From Methanobacteriota archaeon (GTDB lineage Archaea > Altiarchaeota > Altiarchaeia > IMC4 > QMZM01), in contig JAKFXM010000016.1 in the NCBI GenBank assembly GCA_021731385.1, positions 1 to 6,881 on the forward strand: 6,881 bases of DNA, written 5' to 3'. The notes beneath the pieces were generated by a model. It was not told the origin of the DNA. It ran no database searches and saw only the letters and a program-made list of their open reading frames with translations. Within the stretch, counting starts at the first letter, position 1. Each line of letters starts with the position of its first letter. The translations under genes and the position numbers were made by a program. Shown piece after piece: positions 1-4,782 of this stretch.

Positions 1-65
1 AAGTAGAACTGCTTCGGACAGAATTCGTAGGTTATCACATCCGAGACGCAGATTTTTGGGTGCAT
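1..65 (-). CDS. Cas4-like PD-(D/E)XK nuclease, N-terminal fragment (runs off left edge)
   Basis: ATG at 65-63 opens a frame that is still open at base 1, giving 21 whole codons: MHPKICVSDVITYEFCPKQF then Y. The pattern S-D-V-x-x-Y-x-x-C-P-K-x-F-Y is the N-terminal signature of Cas4/COG1468-type RecB-family nucleases, where this Cys (residue 16) is the first of four Fe-S ligands; the other three Cys and the nuclease motifs would lie outside the window. In that family the protein trims DNA ends, during CRISPR spacer acquisition or in stand-alone repair roles. Coding is supported by comparison with the copy at 1003-866: six of the 21 codons differ only at the third base. An AT-rich stretch at 76-90 could be its box A. 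Whether it belongs to a CRISPR locus cannot be seen. Other CPxxF-starting PD-(D/E)XK families are possible. Confidence 0.6.
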   Translation of the reverse strand, partial: MHPKICVSDVITYEFCPKQFY

Positions 66-112
66 TTTGTTTGATGGATATTATATTATTGGTAAAGTAG
101 AAATAACGAATT

Positions 113-184
113 ATAAAATTTCTTCGGGCAGAATTCATAAGTTACGATGTTTGGGATGCGGGGTTTTTGGGTTACTCCTGACAC
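113..184 (-). pseudogene. Decayed N-terminal fragment of the same Cas4-like gene (middle copy)
   Basis: Read on the minus strand this stretch gives IVTYEFCPKKFY, matching residues 11-21 of the left-edge gene and of the copy at 866-1003, then diverges at about 112 and stops at 88-86 (TAA). Upstream of that block a one-base length difference puts the PKI-type codons out of frame, so the part before IVTYEF reads as unrelated residues. A frame is open from a GTG at 184, but nothing shows it is used. I read it as a pseudogene remnant. Its first divergent bases after FY coincide with the 47-base spacer that precedes the intact ATG at 65. Confidence 0.55.
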
Positions 185-189
185 TGGTA

Positions 190-216
190 TTTAAATATGT
201 AAGTTATATAAATATA
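190..216 (+). promoter_or_regulatory. Candidate archaeal box A (TATA) for the antitoxin-toxin pair
   Basis: TTTAAATA at 190-197 and a second AT run, TTATATAAATAT, at 204-215 precede the antitoxin ATG at 233. Archaeal box A elements are centred about 26 bases before transcription starts. The first box would therefore give a leader of roughly a dozen bases; the second would give an essentially leaderless message. I cannot choose between them. The first box is nearly symmetric and could also serve minus-strand transcription into the Cas4-like copies. Confidence 0.4.
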
Positions 217-232
217 TATAACTATTTAGAAA

Positions 233-502
233 ATGTACCAAGAACAAATCCTGCATTATCCCCAACTGGATACCGTCCTGATGGTAGAAGAATTTGTAAA
301 AAAGCACGGCGGGGAATATAAAAAGAAACAATTATGGCAAAATCTCCCAAGAAAGATGATGTATCAGACCTTCTGCGTTATCATCGATTACCTTTTAGAT
401 TCTAACAAGATAGCAGTTGATAAGGAAGGAAAAATAGCATGGGTCTGGAATCCTGAGTTAGTGAGAAAATATCTAAAGAAACCCGAGTTATTTGTAAGGT
501 AA
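233..502 (+). CDS. Small winged-helix DNA-binding protein, putative antitoxin
   Basis: The 89-residue product is basic and mostly helical, with a winged-helix look: helices over about residues 14-25, 30-38 and 42-58, then a wing-like strand pair with the turn DKEGKIAW around 63-70, and a short C-terminal helix ending in a basic stretch. It resembles the small archaeal winged-helix proteins found just upstream of RelE-type toxins, and that is its position here. By analogy it would bind and neutralise the toxin and repress the shared promoter through the winged helix; this is inferred from context. No Shine-Dalgarno sequence is visible, so a leaderless or short-leader message is likely. The stop codon (500-502) lies at the foot of the hairpin at 503-527. 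An internal ATG (codon 17, base 281) is a less likely start because helix 1 would be lost. Confidence 0.6.
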   Translation: MYQEQILHYPQLDTVLMVEEFVKKHGGEYKKKQLWQNLPRKMMYQTFCVIIDYLLDSNKIAVDKEGKIAWVWNPELVRKYLKKPELFVR

Positions 503-527
503 TATGATTTTCCTTTGGAAAATCATA
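503..527. repeat. Hairpin a: inverted repeat with 3-base loop between antitoxin and toxin
   Basis: Arms TATGATTTTCC (503-513) and GGAAAATCATA (517-527) are perfectly complementary over 11 bp around the loop TTT, closed by C-G. A short outer stem GTA/TAC (499-501 with 530-532) continues after a small bulge. The arms contain no sequence shared with the other hairpins, only their shape. Confidence 0.8.
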
Positions 528-532
528 GCTAC

Positions 533-547
533 GACAGCAAAGCTGTC
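533..547. repeat. Hairpin b: second inverted repeat just before the toxin start
   Basis: Arms GACAGC (533-538) and GCTGTC (542-547) pair perfectly around the loop AAA, closed by C-G. With one C/A mismatch (532/548) the pairing extends to TA/TA at 530-531 and 549-550. It ends a few bases before the toxin ATG at 555, where a ribosome would load, so it may influence toxin translation. Confidence 0.65.
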
Positions 548-554
548 ATATAAG

Positions 555-890
555 ATGGCTGTAAAATCAAAAGTTGTATTTGCCAGCGAGAAAACCAAGA
601 AGGCTTATGATAAACTAAAAAACTCCAAAACCGAAGACAGCAGATTATATGAATGGCTAAACAGGGCATTTGATGATATTGCTGAGAATGCCCATTGCGG
701 CATCTTGATTCCAAGAAGACTGATCCCTAAGGAGTATATCCAAGATTATGGCATAGACAATTTATGGAAATATGATTTACCTGAAGCATGGAGACTTCTC
801 TACTCTGTTGGTAAAGAAAAGGTGATAGTTATTTCAATTGTGTTAGAGTGGCTGGATCACAAAAACTATGAGAGAAGATTCAAATACTGA
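555..890 (+). CDS. RelE/ParE-superfamily toxin
   Basis: The 111-residue product has the RelE/ParE layout: an opening strand (KSKVVFA, residues 4-10), two amphipathic helices (about 12-24 and 30-44), then the beta-sheet core with LPEAWRLLYSV at 75-85, the VIVISIVLEWLDH strand and turn (90-102) and a basic end (NYERRFKY). Arg80 in the WRLLY strand and the basic C-terminus match positions that bind RNA in RelE-type mRNA interferases; ParE relatives target gyrase instead, and the sequence alone does not settle which applies. An in-frame ATG at 504 would add 17 residues, but these are encoded entirely by the two hairpins at 503-547 and do not look like domain sequence, so I prefer ATG 555. The gene follows the antitoxin in the usual antitoxin-first order, 52 bases after its stop. 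Its 3' end overlaps, on the other strand, the end of the truncated Cas4-like frame. Confidence 0.72.
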   Translation: MAVKSKVVFASEKTKKAYDKLKNSKTEDSRLYEWLNRAFDDIAENAHCGILIPRRLIPKEYIQDYGIDNLWKYDLPEAWRLLYSVGKEKVIVISIVLEWLDHKNYERRFKY

Positions 891-1003
891 ATTGTAGTGG
901 ATGGCTTTCTTTCGGGGATTACTCCAAGGACTTGCTGAAAATAAAATTTCTTCGGGCAGAATTCGTATACGAGGACATCTGAAACGCAGATTTTTGGGTT
1001 CAC
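866..1003 (-). pseudogene. Truncated Cas4-like gene downstream of the Nudix gene
   Basis: GTG at 1003-1001 opens a 45-codon frame ending at TAG (868-866). Residues 2-21 (NPKICVSDVLVYEFCPKKFY) match the left-edge Cas4-like start, and the next residues FQQVLGVIPERKPS look like the family's normal continuation. After about base 899 the frame runs antisense through the toxin gene's last codons and soon stops, so the rest of the nuclease is missing: a 5' fragment cut off where the toxin-antitoxin module begins. The start overlaps the Nudix stop as GTGA, the arrangement of translationally coupled genes, which suggests a former nudix/cas4-like operon. Differences from the left-edge copy are largely silent third-position changes, so the two diverged while both were coding. 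Confidence 0.55.
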
Positions 1004-1422
1004 TTTTCATAAAGTAATACTTGATTTATTAACTTCCCAACAACCCCCAGATCCGCCTCGACAAAATCAAAATTCCTTAATTCTTTTGAAGAAATCCAGC
1101 GGAAGTCCGAACAGCCGATGCACCTTAGTTCACCTTCAAGAATTTCACACAGATAGGTAATTAGTTTTATTTCTCTTTTATTATCTGCAATTTTATATGT
1201 GTAATTGTTTACATGAAACAATCCGTTAACTTTTATCTTAATTCCCAATTCCTCAAGAATCTCCCTTTTCAGCCCATCCTTCGGGTTCTCTCCCTTATCT
1301 AATTTCCCGCCGGGAAATTCCCACCTACCGCCCATGAATGAGCCTTCCTTCCGTTGGGTGATGAGTATCTTATCATCCTTTACTATCACCGCCGCTACAA
1401 CGTCCATCTGTTCAACAGTCAT
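1000..1422 (-). CDS. MutT-like Nudix hydrolase
   Basis: This 140-residue protein carries a perfect Nudix box, G-x5-E-x7-R-E-x2-E-E-x-G-I: Gly39, Glu45, Arg53, Glu54, Glu57, Glu58, Gly60. The Glu residues bind Mg2+. The box is preceded by the GGRWEFPGGK lead-in (31-40) typical of the MutT/8-oxo-dGTP diphosphatase branch. The N-terminus (DVVAAVIVKDDKILITQR) is the usual first strand pair, and FRWISSKEL near residue 107 is the late strand common to the family. The likely role is hydrolysis of oxidised or otherwise unwanted nucleoside triphosphates in the cytoplasm; the exact substrate cannot be read. ATG 1422 has AAGGT five to nine bases upstream; an internal ATG (codon 6) would also leave the domain whole. 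It is divergent from the methyltransferase gene, with only 27 bases between the two starts. Confidence 0.9.
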   Translation of the reverse strand: MTVEQMDVVAAVIVKDDKILITQRKEGSFMGGRWEFPGGKLDKGENPKDGLKREILEELGIKIKVNGLFHVNNYTYKIADNKREIKLITYLCEILEGELRCIGCSDFRWISSKELRNFDFVEADLGVVGKLINQVLLYEK

Positions 1423-1449
1423 TTTAACCTTACATTCATATTCTTTGTT
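1420..1449. promoter_or_regulatory. Very short divergent control region
   Basis: Only 27 bases (1423-1449) separate the Nudix and methyltransferase start codons. TTTTAA at 1422-1427 lies about 25 bases before the methyltransferase ATG, where a box A for a leaderless transcript would be. On the minus strand the best AT-rich candidate is the run around 1436-1444, which is weak. If both promoters are here they must overlap, or part of one lies inside the opposite gene. Confidence 0.3.
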
Positions 1450-2361
1450 ATGGGTTTAAATATCGGGAAATTGAACAAGGAATTTGAAGGGTATCACAAA
1501 AAACTCTTCGGCAGGAATTACGATAAATTCATTTCCTCAATTTCAAAACCTCAAAAAAAATCCATAAGGGTCAATACCCTTAAGGCGACAAAAGATACAA
1601 TTGAAGATTTTTTAAGATCAAATAATGTAACCTTCAGCCAGATTCCATGGTGCGATGAGGGTTTACGGGTTGACTCGGATTTCGAGTTGGATACCGTCGA
1701 GCATCAGCTTGGATATTACTACATCCAAACTTCTTCATCAATGATCCCTCCATTAATTCTTGAACCAACATCAACTGACAAAATCCTCGACCTTACCGCA
1801 GCGCCGGGTTCAAAGACAACGCAGATAGCTCAGTACATGGGGAACAAGGGAACAATTGTCGCAAATGAAGGAAGTTATGTCAGGGTAAGGGCGCTTGTGA
1901 TAAATCTGCAGAGATGCGGGGTTTCGAATACAATTGTGACAAGACAGGATGGCTGCGGTTACGAAAAATTTGGCGAAAGATTCGACAAGGTTCTTCTTGA
2001 TGCTCCATGCTCGGATATAGGCACTGCGGGAAAGAATCCCGATGTAATAAGGAGATGGTCCCTTGACAGGGTTAAAAGATTGAGCAACCTGCAGAAGAAA
2101 CTTATTTCGTCTGCTTATGAATGCCTGAGAGATTCAGGAATTCTGGTTTATTCTACATGCACGACAAGCAGAGAGGAGAACGAAGGGATTATTGAATTTC
2201 TGTTGGATAGATATGATGATGCGAAAATTGAGGAAATTAAGATTAAAAATCTTAAAACACGAATGGGGATTACGGATTTAACAAGGAACTGCATAAGGAT
2301 TCTGCCTCAGGATAACGATACTGAATCCTATTTCATTGCGAGAATCAGGAAAAATGCGTAG
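1450..2361 (+). CDS. NSUN/RsmB-type RNA (cytosine-C5)-methyltransferase
   Basis: The 303-residue protein has the class I SAM-dependent fold of the NOL1/NOP2/Sun family, which places a methyl group on C5 of cytosine in tRNA or rRNA. Visible landmarks: an N-terminal segment with SIRVNTLKA; SAM-binding motif I, ILDLTAAPGSKTTQIA, from residue 112; the acidic strand end with ANEGS; DAPCS with Cys187 (product-release Cys); and STCTTSREENEG with Cys237 (the covalent nucleophile), giving the two-cysteine PC/TC pair of this family. Length and the absence of an extra RNA-binding domain resemble the archaeal Trm4-like enzymes. The frame stays open upstream to 1354, but that part is antisense to the Nudix gene and unlike the family, so ATG 1450 is chosen. 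The next gene, a PUA protein, overlaps it and may supply RNA binding. The target RNA is not identifiable. Confidence 0.9.
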   Translation: MGLNIGKLNKEFEGYHKKLFGRNYDKFISSISKPQKKSIRVNTLKATKDTIEDFLRSNNVTFSQIPWCDEGLRVDSDFELDTVEHQLGYYYIQTSSSMIPPLILEPTSTDKILDLTAAPGSKTTQIAQYMGNKGTIVANEGSYVRVRALVINLQRCGVSNTIVTRQDGCGYEKFGERFDKVLLDAPCSDIGTAGKNPDVIRRWSLDRVKRLSNLQKKLISSAYECLRDSGILVYSTCTTSREENEGIIEFLLDRYDDAKIEEIKIKNLKTRMGITDLTRNCIRILPQDNDTESYFIARIRKNA

Positions 2362-2818
2362 ATTAATGACGGGGGAAGAGGTCTTGGAATTGGTGAGGAA
2401 GATAAATCTTGAATTCGGTTCTGATTTCAATCCGGCAGAATTTAAATTTTTCATCAAGGATGAGAAAAAGAAGGGCAAAAAAATTTTCATTTACTCCGGA
2501 GAGGAAATTCCAAAAATTCCAATAGAGTGGATCGGGTTTCATTTCGGCACGATTCATGACGATAAATTTATCCCGTCTATTGAAGGCGCACAGATTATCG
2601 GTAGAACTGCGACAATGAGAATTTTAGACATTGACAAAAAGGAAGCAATTGATGTAATGTCAGGATTTGACATAGGGGTGACCGAAGAGAAACCTGCTGG
2701 CTGTTATATCCTAAAATCAGGAGAGGACATAATAGGTGTTGGAAAATTAGAAGGCAAAAAAATAATAAACATTATCCCAAAATCGCGGAGAATTTCAAGA
2801 CAGTTTAGACGCATTTAA
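2354..2818 (+). CDS. NIP7-like PUA-domain RNA-binding protein
   Basis: The 154-residue product starts MRRLMTGEEVLELVRKI, like the start of the ribosome-biogenesis factor NIP7 (Met-Arg-x-Leu-Thr then a Glu-rich helix). It continues with an alpha/beta pre-PUA domain containing IEWIGFHFGTI, then a C-terminal PUA domain (about residues 75-154) with the GCYILKSGEDIIGVGKLEG strand-turn-strand pattern and a basic end KSRRISRQFRRI. PUA domains bind structured RNA; NIP7 acts in ribosome subunit assembly. The ATG lies in the overlap ATGCGTAG with the upstream stop, implying coupled translation, and AGGA sits just upstream. ATG 2366 is an alternative but would remove the NIP7-like first residues. Pairing with an m5C methyltransferase suggests work on the same rRNA or tRNA; this is inferred. 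Exact orthology to NIP7, as opposed to another archaeal PUA family, is uncertain. Confidence 0.72.
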   Translation: MRRLMTGEEVLELVRKINLEFGSDFNPAEFKFFIKDEKKKGKKIFIYSGEEIPKIPIEWIGFHFGTIHDDKFIPSIEGAQIIGRTATMRILDIDKKEAIDVMSGFDIGVTEEKPAGCYILKSGEDIIGVGKLEGKKIINIIPKSRRISRQFRRI

Positions 2819-2906
2819 GGGTATATTTATCCTATCAATCGCATTCCTAATCTTAATATTCATCTAATTATCCAACCCAAGAAGATTTTGCTACCCGATT
2901 GAACCT
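2819..2906 (+). promoter_or_regulatory. AT-rich stretch between the NIP7-like gene and the hairpin array
   Basis: These 88 bases hold no gene. GGTATATTTATCC (about 2820-2832) resembles a box A. If used, transcription would start near 2850 and pyrG would have a leader of about 340 bases containing the entire hairpin array. The rest is AT- and C-rich, with CCCGATT at 2894-2900 echoing the CCCGAA that opens hairpins 1, 2 and 7. No terminator-like T run follows the NIP7-like stop. Confidence 0.3.
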
Positions 2907-2910
2907 CCCG

Positions 2911-2931
2911 AATGAGAGCATTGCTCTCATT
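2911..2931. repeat. Hairpin 1 of the pre-pyrG array
   Basis: AATGAGAGC (2911-2919) pairs with GCTCTCATT (2923-2931), 9 bp, loop ATT. CCC (2907-2909) can pair with GGG (2932-2934) outside a single unpaired G (2910). Confidence 0.85.
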
Positions 2932-2938
2932 GGGCCCG

Positions 2939-2961
2939 AATTAGCGACTATGTCGCTAATT
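2939..2961. repeat. Hairpin 2 of the pre-pyrG array
   Basis: AATTAGCGAC (2939-2948) pairs with GTCGCTAATT (2952-2961), 10 bp, loop TAT. CCC (2935-2937) pairs with GGG (2962-2964) outside one bulged G (2938), exactly the geometry of hairpin 1. Confidence 0.85.
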
Positions 2962-2970
2962 GGGCATGTA

Positions 2971-2995
2971 TCTGGAGAGACTTTGTCTCTCCAGA
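2971..2995. repeat. Hairpin 3 of the pre-pyrG array
   Basis: TCTGGAGAGAC (2971-2981) pairs with GTCTCTCCAGA (2985-2995), 11 bp, loop TTT. Beyond one bulged A (2996), GGGCATGTA (2962-2970) pairs with TATATGTCC (2997-3005) with two G-T wobbles. The first three bases compete with the foot of hairpin 2. Confidence 0.85.
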
Positions 2996-3019
2996 ATATA
3001 TGTCCGAGAGGCGACACAA

Positions 3020-3038
3020 CCGAGCCTCAAAGGCTCGG
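3020..3038. repeat. Hairpin 4 of the pre-pyrG array
   Basis: CCGAGCCT (3020-3027) pairs with AGGCTCGG (3031-3038), 8 bp, loop CAA (or a five-base loop closed by C-G). An outer GACACA/TGTGTC stem continues it after a small internal loop. Confidence 0.85.
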
Positions 3039-3046
3039 GTGTGTGT

Positions 3047-3063
3047 CAGAGGCGAAGCCTCTG
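3047..3063. repeat. Hairpin 5 of the pre-pyrG array
   Basis: CAGAGGC (3047-3053) pairs with GCCTCTG (3057-3063), 7 bp, loop GAA closed by C-G. Its tip reads GCGAAGC, a sequence known as an extraordinarily stable DNA mini-hairpin. Confidence 0.8.
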
Positions 3064-3084
3064 CCACAAGCCTCTCGGCCACAC

Positions 3085-3107
3085 AAAAATTCGCTATGCG
3101 AATTTTT
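3085..3107. repeat. Hairpin 6 of the pre-pyrG array
   Basis: AAAAATTCGC (3085-3094) pairs with GCGAATTTTT (3098-3107), 10 bp, loop TAT closed by C-G. The T run resembles an intrinsic terminator, but the A run on the other side makes it symmetric. Confidence 0.85.
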
Positions 3108-3108
3108 C

Positions 3109-3145
3109 TTGCCCGAAAATTCCAAAGGAATTTTTCGGGAAGCAA
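3109..3145. repeat. Hairpin 7 of the pre-pyrG array
   Basis: AAAATTCC (3116-3123) pairs with GGAATTTT (3127-3134), loop AAA. CCCG (3112-3115) pairs with CGGG (3136-3139) past one bulged T (3135). Alternatively TTGC (3109-3112) pairs with GCAA (3142-3145) past a GAA bulge. Confidence 0.85.
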
Positions 3146-3154
3146 AATCTTAAC

Positions 3155-3180
3155 TGCTCTGTAATTTTAATTACAGAGCA
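3155..3180. repeat. Hairpin 8, just upstream of the pyrG start
   Basis: TGCTCTGTAATT (3155-3166) is the perfect complement of AATTACAGAGCA (3169-3180): 12-bp arms with two central T. Folded, this means an 11-bp stem and a four-base loop, the one clear exception to the three-base loop. Its AT-rich centre (near 3167) lies about 24 bases before the GTG, where a box A for a leaderless pyrG message would be. Confidence 0.85.
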
Positions 3181-3190
3181 TCCAGAGAAA

Positions 3191-4777
3191 GTGAACTACA
3201 TTGTCGTTACGGGGGGGGTTTTATCCGGGCTTGGAAAGGGCGTTACAACTGCTTCTATAGGGCGCATTCTCAAGGACAGGGGATATAGCGTGATTCCCAT
3301 AAAGATTGACGGTTATGTGAATGTTGATGCCGGTACCATGAATCCCTATGAGCATGGCGAGGTCTATGTTCTTGATGATGGCGGCGAAACTGATCTAGAT
3401 CTGGGGCATTATGAAAGATTTATGGACATTGACCTTACATCAGACTCAAATATAACCACTGGAAAGGTCTATAGGACGGTTATAGAGAAGGAAAGGAGGG
3501 GGGACTACCTTGGGAAGACTGTGCAGATTATTCCCCATATAACGGATGAAATAAAAAAAAGGATAAAGGAATTCAAGGCTGACATTGTCCTGATCGAGGT
3601 TGGCGGAACCGTAGGTGATCTGGAGAACATGGTATTCATAGAGGCATTAAGACAATTGAGCATGGAACCAGATAATAAATTTGTATTCGTCCATCTCTCA
3701 TATGTTCCCGTAATTCCATCGGGAGAGCAGAAGACAAAGCCGACACAACACAGCATTAAAGAACTATCGGCTTTGGGAATCCAGCCGAGCATAATTATAG
3801 GCCGATGTGAAAAAGAGCTGACTAGGAAAACAAAGGAGAAGATTGCACTCTTCTGCGGGGTAAAGCCGGAGGAGGTTCTAAGCGATCCGGATGTTGATGA
3901 AATTTATAAATTACCCTCCCTTCTCAGACGACAGGAACTTGGGAGTATTATAATCAGAAAATTGAATCTGGATAGAAAGCCCACCTATACTCTCAAGTGG
4001 GAGACAATGCTTGAGAGGCTTGACAATTACAGGGAGGAGGTAGACATAGGTATAATAGGTAAATATACCGGCTTGGAAGATGCGTACCTCAGCATAAAGG
4101 AAGCGTTTAAACATTCGGGCGCTTATATGTGGTGCAAGGTTCATTTGAAGTGGATTGACGCAGAGGAATTAAAGAGTGAAGAACTAAAGAATTTTGACGG
4201 GATTCTAGTACCTGGGGGTTTTGGTTCTCGAGGGGTTGAAGGCAAAATTAATGCAATAAAATACGCAAGAGAAAGAAAAATCCCATTTCTCGGAATCTGC
4301 TTCGGATTCCAGCTGGCTGTTGTTGAATATGCAAGGGATATATGCAAATTCAGGAATGCAAATACGACTGAGGTGGATACCAGAACGCCCTATCCTGTAA
4401 TAGACCTGCTCTCTGAGCAGAAGGAGATAAGTAAAAAGGGAGCAACGATGCGTCTTGGGGCGTATAACTGCAACATAGAGAGAAATAGCATAGCATATAG
4501 ATTCTACAAACAGGATGTGGTTTCAGAGAGACACAGGCACAGATGGGAGGTAAATCCGAAATACACGGGGGCGCTTGATAGCAACGGATTGAAATTCCCC
4601 GGAAAATTCCCTGAAAAGAATCTGATGGAAATTCTGGAATTGCCTGAGAAGGTACATCCATATTTTGTTGCCTGCCAGTTCCACCCGGAATTCAAATCAA
4701 GGTTGGAAAGGCCCGCCCCTCTTTTTGTCGGTCTCGTAAAATCAGCAATAGATTATAAAAATCTGGTAAAAAAATAA
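3191..4777 (+). CDS. pyrG: CTP synthase (glutamine-hydrolysing)
   Basis: PyrG makes CTP from UTP, ATP and glutamine in the cytoplasm. The 528-residue product begins at GTG 3191: the family's first residues (K-Y-I-x-V-T-G-G-V) match [16 protein letters not shown] right after it, while the open frame upstream is only hairpin array. The synthetase half shows the P-loop-like GLGKG (Lys16), [23 protein letters not shown] (Asp70, Mg2+) and [11 protein letters not shown] (Glu136). The glutaminase half shows PGGFGSRG, the GICFGFQ nucleophile (Cys370) and the QFHPEF dyad (His498, Glu500). Length is slightly below the usual 530-545. A Gly follows the Asp of [10 protein letters not shown] where most family members have Pro. 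No Shine-Dalgarno is evident. It heads an operon with the glycosyltransferase five bases downstream. An eight-G run (3211-3218) encodes part of TGGV and is a slippage-prone spot. Confidence 0.96.
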   Translation: MNYIVVTGGVLSGLGKGVTTASIGRILKDRGYSVIPIKIDGYVNVDAGTMNPYEHGEVYVLDDGGETDLDLGHYERFMDIDLTSDSNITTGKVYRTVIEKERRGDYLGKTVQIIPHITDEIKKRIKEFKADIVLIEVGGTVGDLENMVFIEALRQLSMEPDNKFVFVHLSYVPVIPSGEQKTKPTQHSIKELSALGIQPSIIIGRCEKELTRKTKEKIALFCGVKPEEVLSDPDVDEIYKLPSLLRRQELGSIIIRKLNLDRKPTYTLKWETMLERLDNYREEVDIGIIGKYTGLEDAYLSIKEAFKHSGAYMWCKVHLKWIDAEELKSEELKNFDGILVPGGFGSRGVEGKINAIKYARERKIPFLGICFGFQLAVVEYARDICKFRNANTTEVDTRTPYPVIDLLSEQKEISKKGATMRLGAYNCNIERNSIAYRFYKQDVVSERHRHRWEVNPKYTGALDSNGLKFPGKFPEKNLMEILELPEKVHPYFVACQFHPEFKSRLERPAPLFVGLVKSAIDYKNLVKK

Positions 4778-4782
4778 CAAAG

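Larger units (their letters stand above)
3004..3078. repeat. Outer stem enclosing hairpins 4 and 5 (three-way junction)
   Basis: CCGAGAGGC (3004-3012) and GCCTCTCGG (3070-3078) are perfect 9-bp complements 57 bases apart. Between them lie hairpin 4, lengthened by GACACA/TGTGTC (3013-3018/3042-3047), and hairpin 5 (3047-3063). Base 3047 is claimed by both, so only one can use it at a time. The layout is a three-way junction. Confidence 0.75.
2907..3180. repeat. Array of at least eight consecutive dissimilar hairpins upstream of pyrG
   Basis: Over 274 bases nearly every position can be assigned to an inverted repeat. Main stems: 2911-2931, 2939-2961, 2971-2995, 3020-3038, 3047-3063, 3085-3107, 3116-3134 and 3155-3180, plus an outer stem 3004-3012/3070-3078 that encloses two of them. 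Arms are 7-12 bp and essentially perfect, loops are mostly three bases, and no two hairpins share arm sequence. The array lies between two genes on the same strand and ends 10 bases before the pyrG GTG. Unlike a CRISPR, the palindrome sequence changes at each step; unlike REP elements, there is no shared consensus. Three reading frames stay open through much of it, but the predicted peptides are composition artefacts. Confidence 0.9.

Noticed and set aside
12..61. Noncoding dispersed repeat (50 bases, also at about 122-172 and 950-999)
   Set aside because: The copies first look like an intergenic repeat, but on the minus strand they translate to the same Cas4-like peptide with mostly silent differences, so they are copies of a gene's 5' end.
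67..321. 84-residue plus-strand frame
   Set aside because: It overlaps the Cas4-like fragment and the antitoxin start and has no domain-like pattern or promoter; a shadow.
1301..1319. Eight-bp inverted repeat with three-base loop inside the Nudix gene
   Set aside because: AATTTCCC/GGGAAATT around GCC follows the hairpin loop rule, but it encodes the conserved EFPGGK lead-in of the Nudix box, so coding constraint explains it.
1354..1449. N-terminal extension of the methyltransferase
   Set aside because: It is antisense to the start of the Nudix gene and does not resemble the family; ATG 1450 fits the known N-terminus.
3085..3139. Intrinsic terminators for the NIP7-like operon
   Set aside because: Hairpin 6 ends in five T, but its other arm begins with five A, the T belong to the stem, and there are seven more hairpins without T tracts.
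2907..3180. CRISPR array or REP/BIME cluster
   Set aside because: There is no repeated sequence and no constant spacer length; each palindrome is different. Only the shape recurs.
2907..3180. Replication origin
   Set aside because: There is no cdc6/orc gene nearby and no repeated origin-recognition-box motif; structure alone is not enough.
3191..3218. Reiterative-transcription control of pyrG as in some Gram-positive bacteria
   Set aside because: The eight-G run lies inside coding sequence, not at a transcript start, and that mechanism is not established in archaea.
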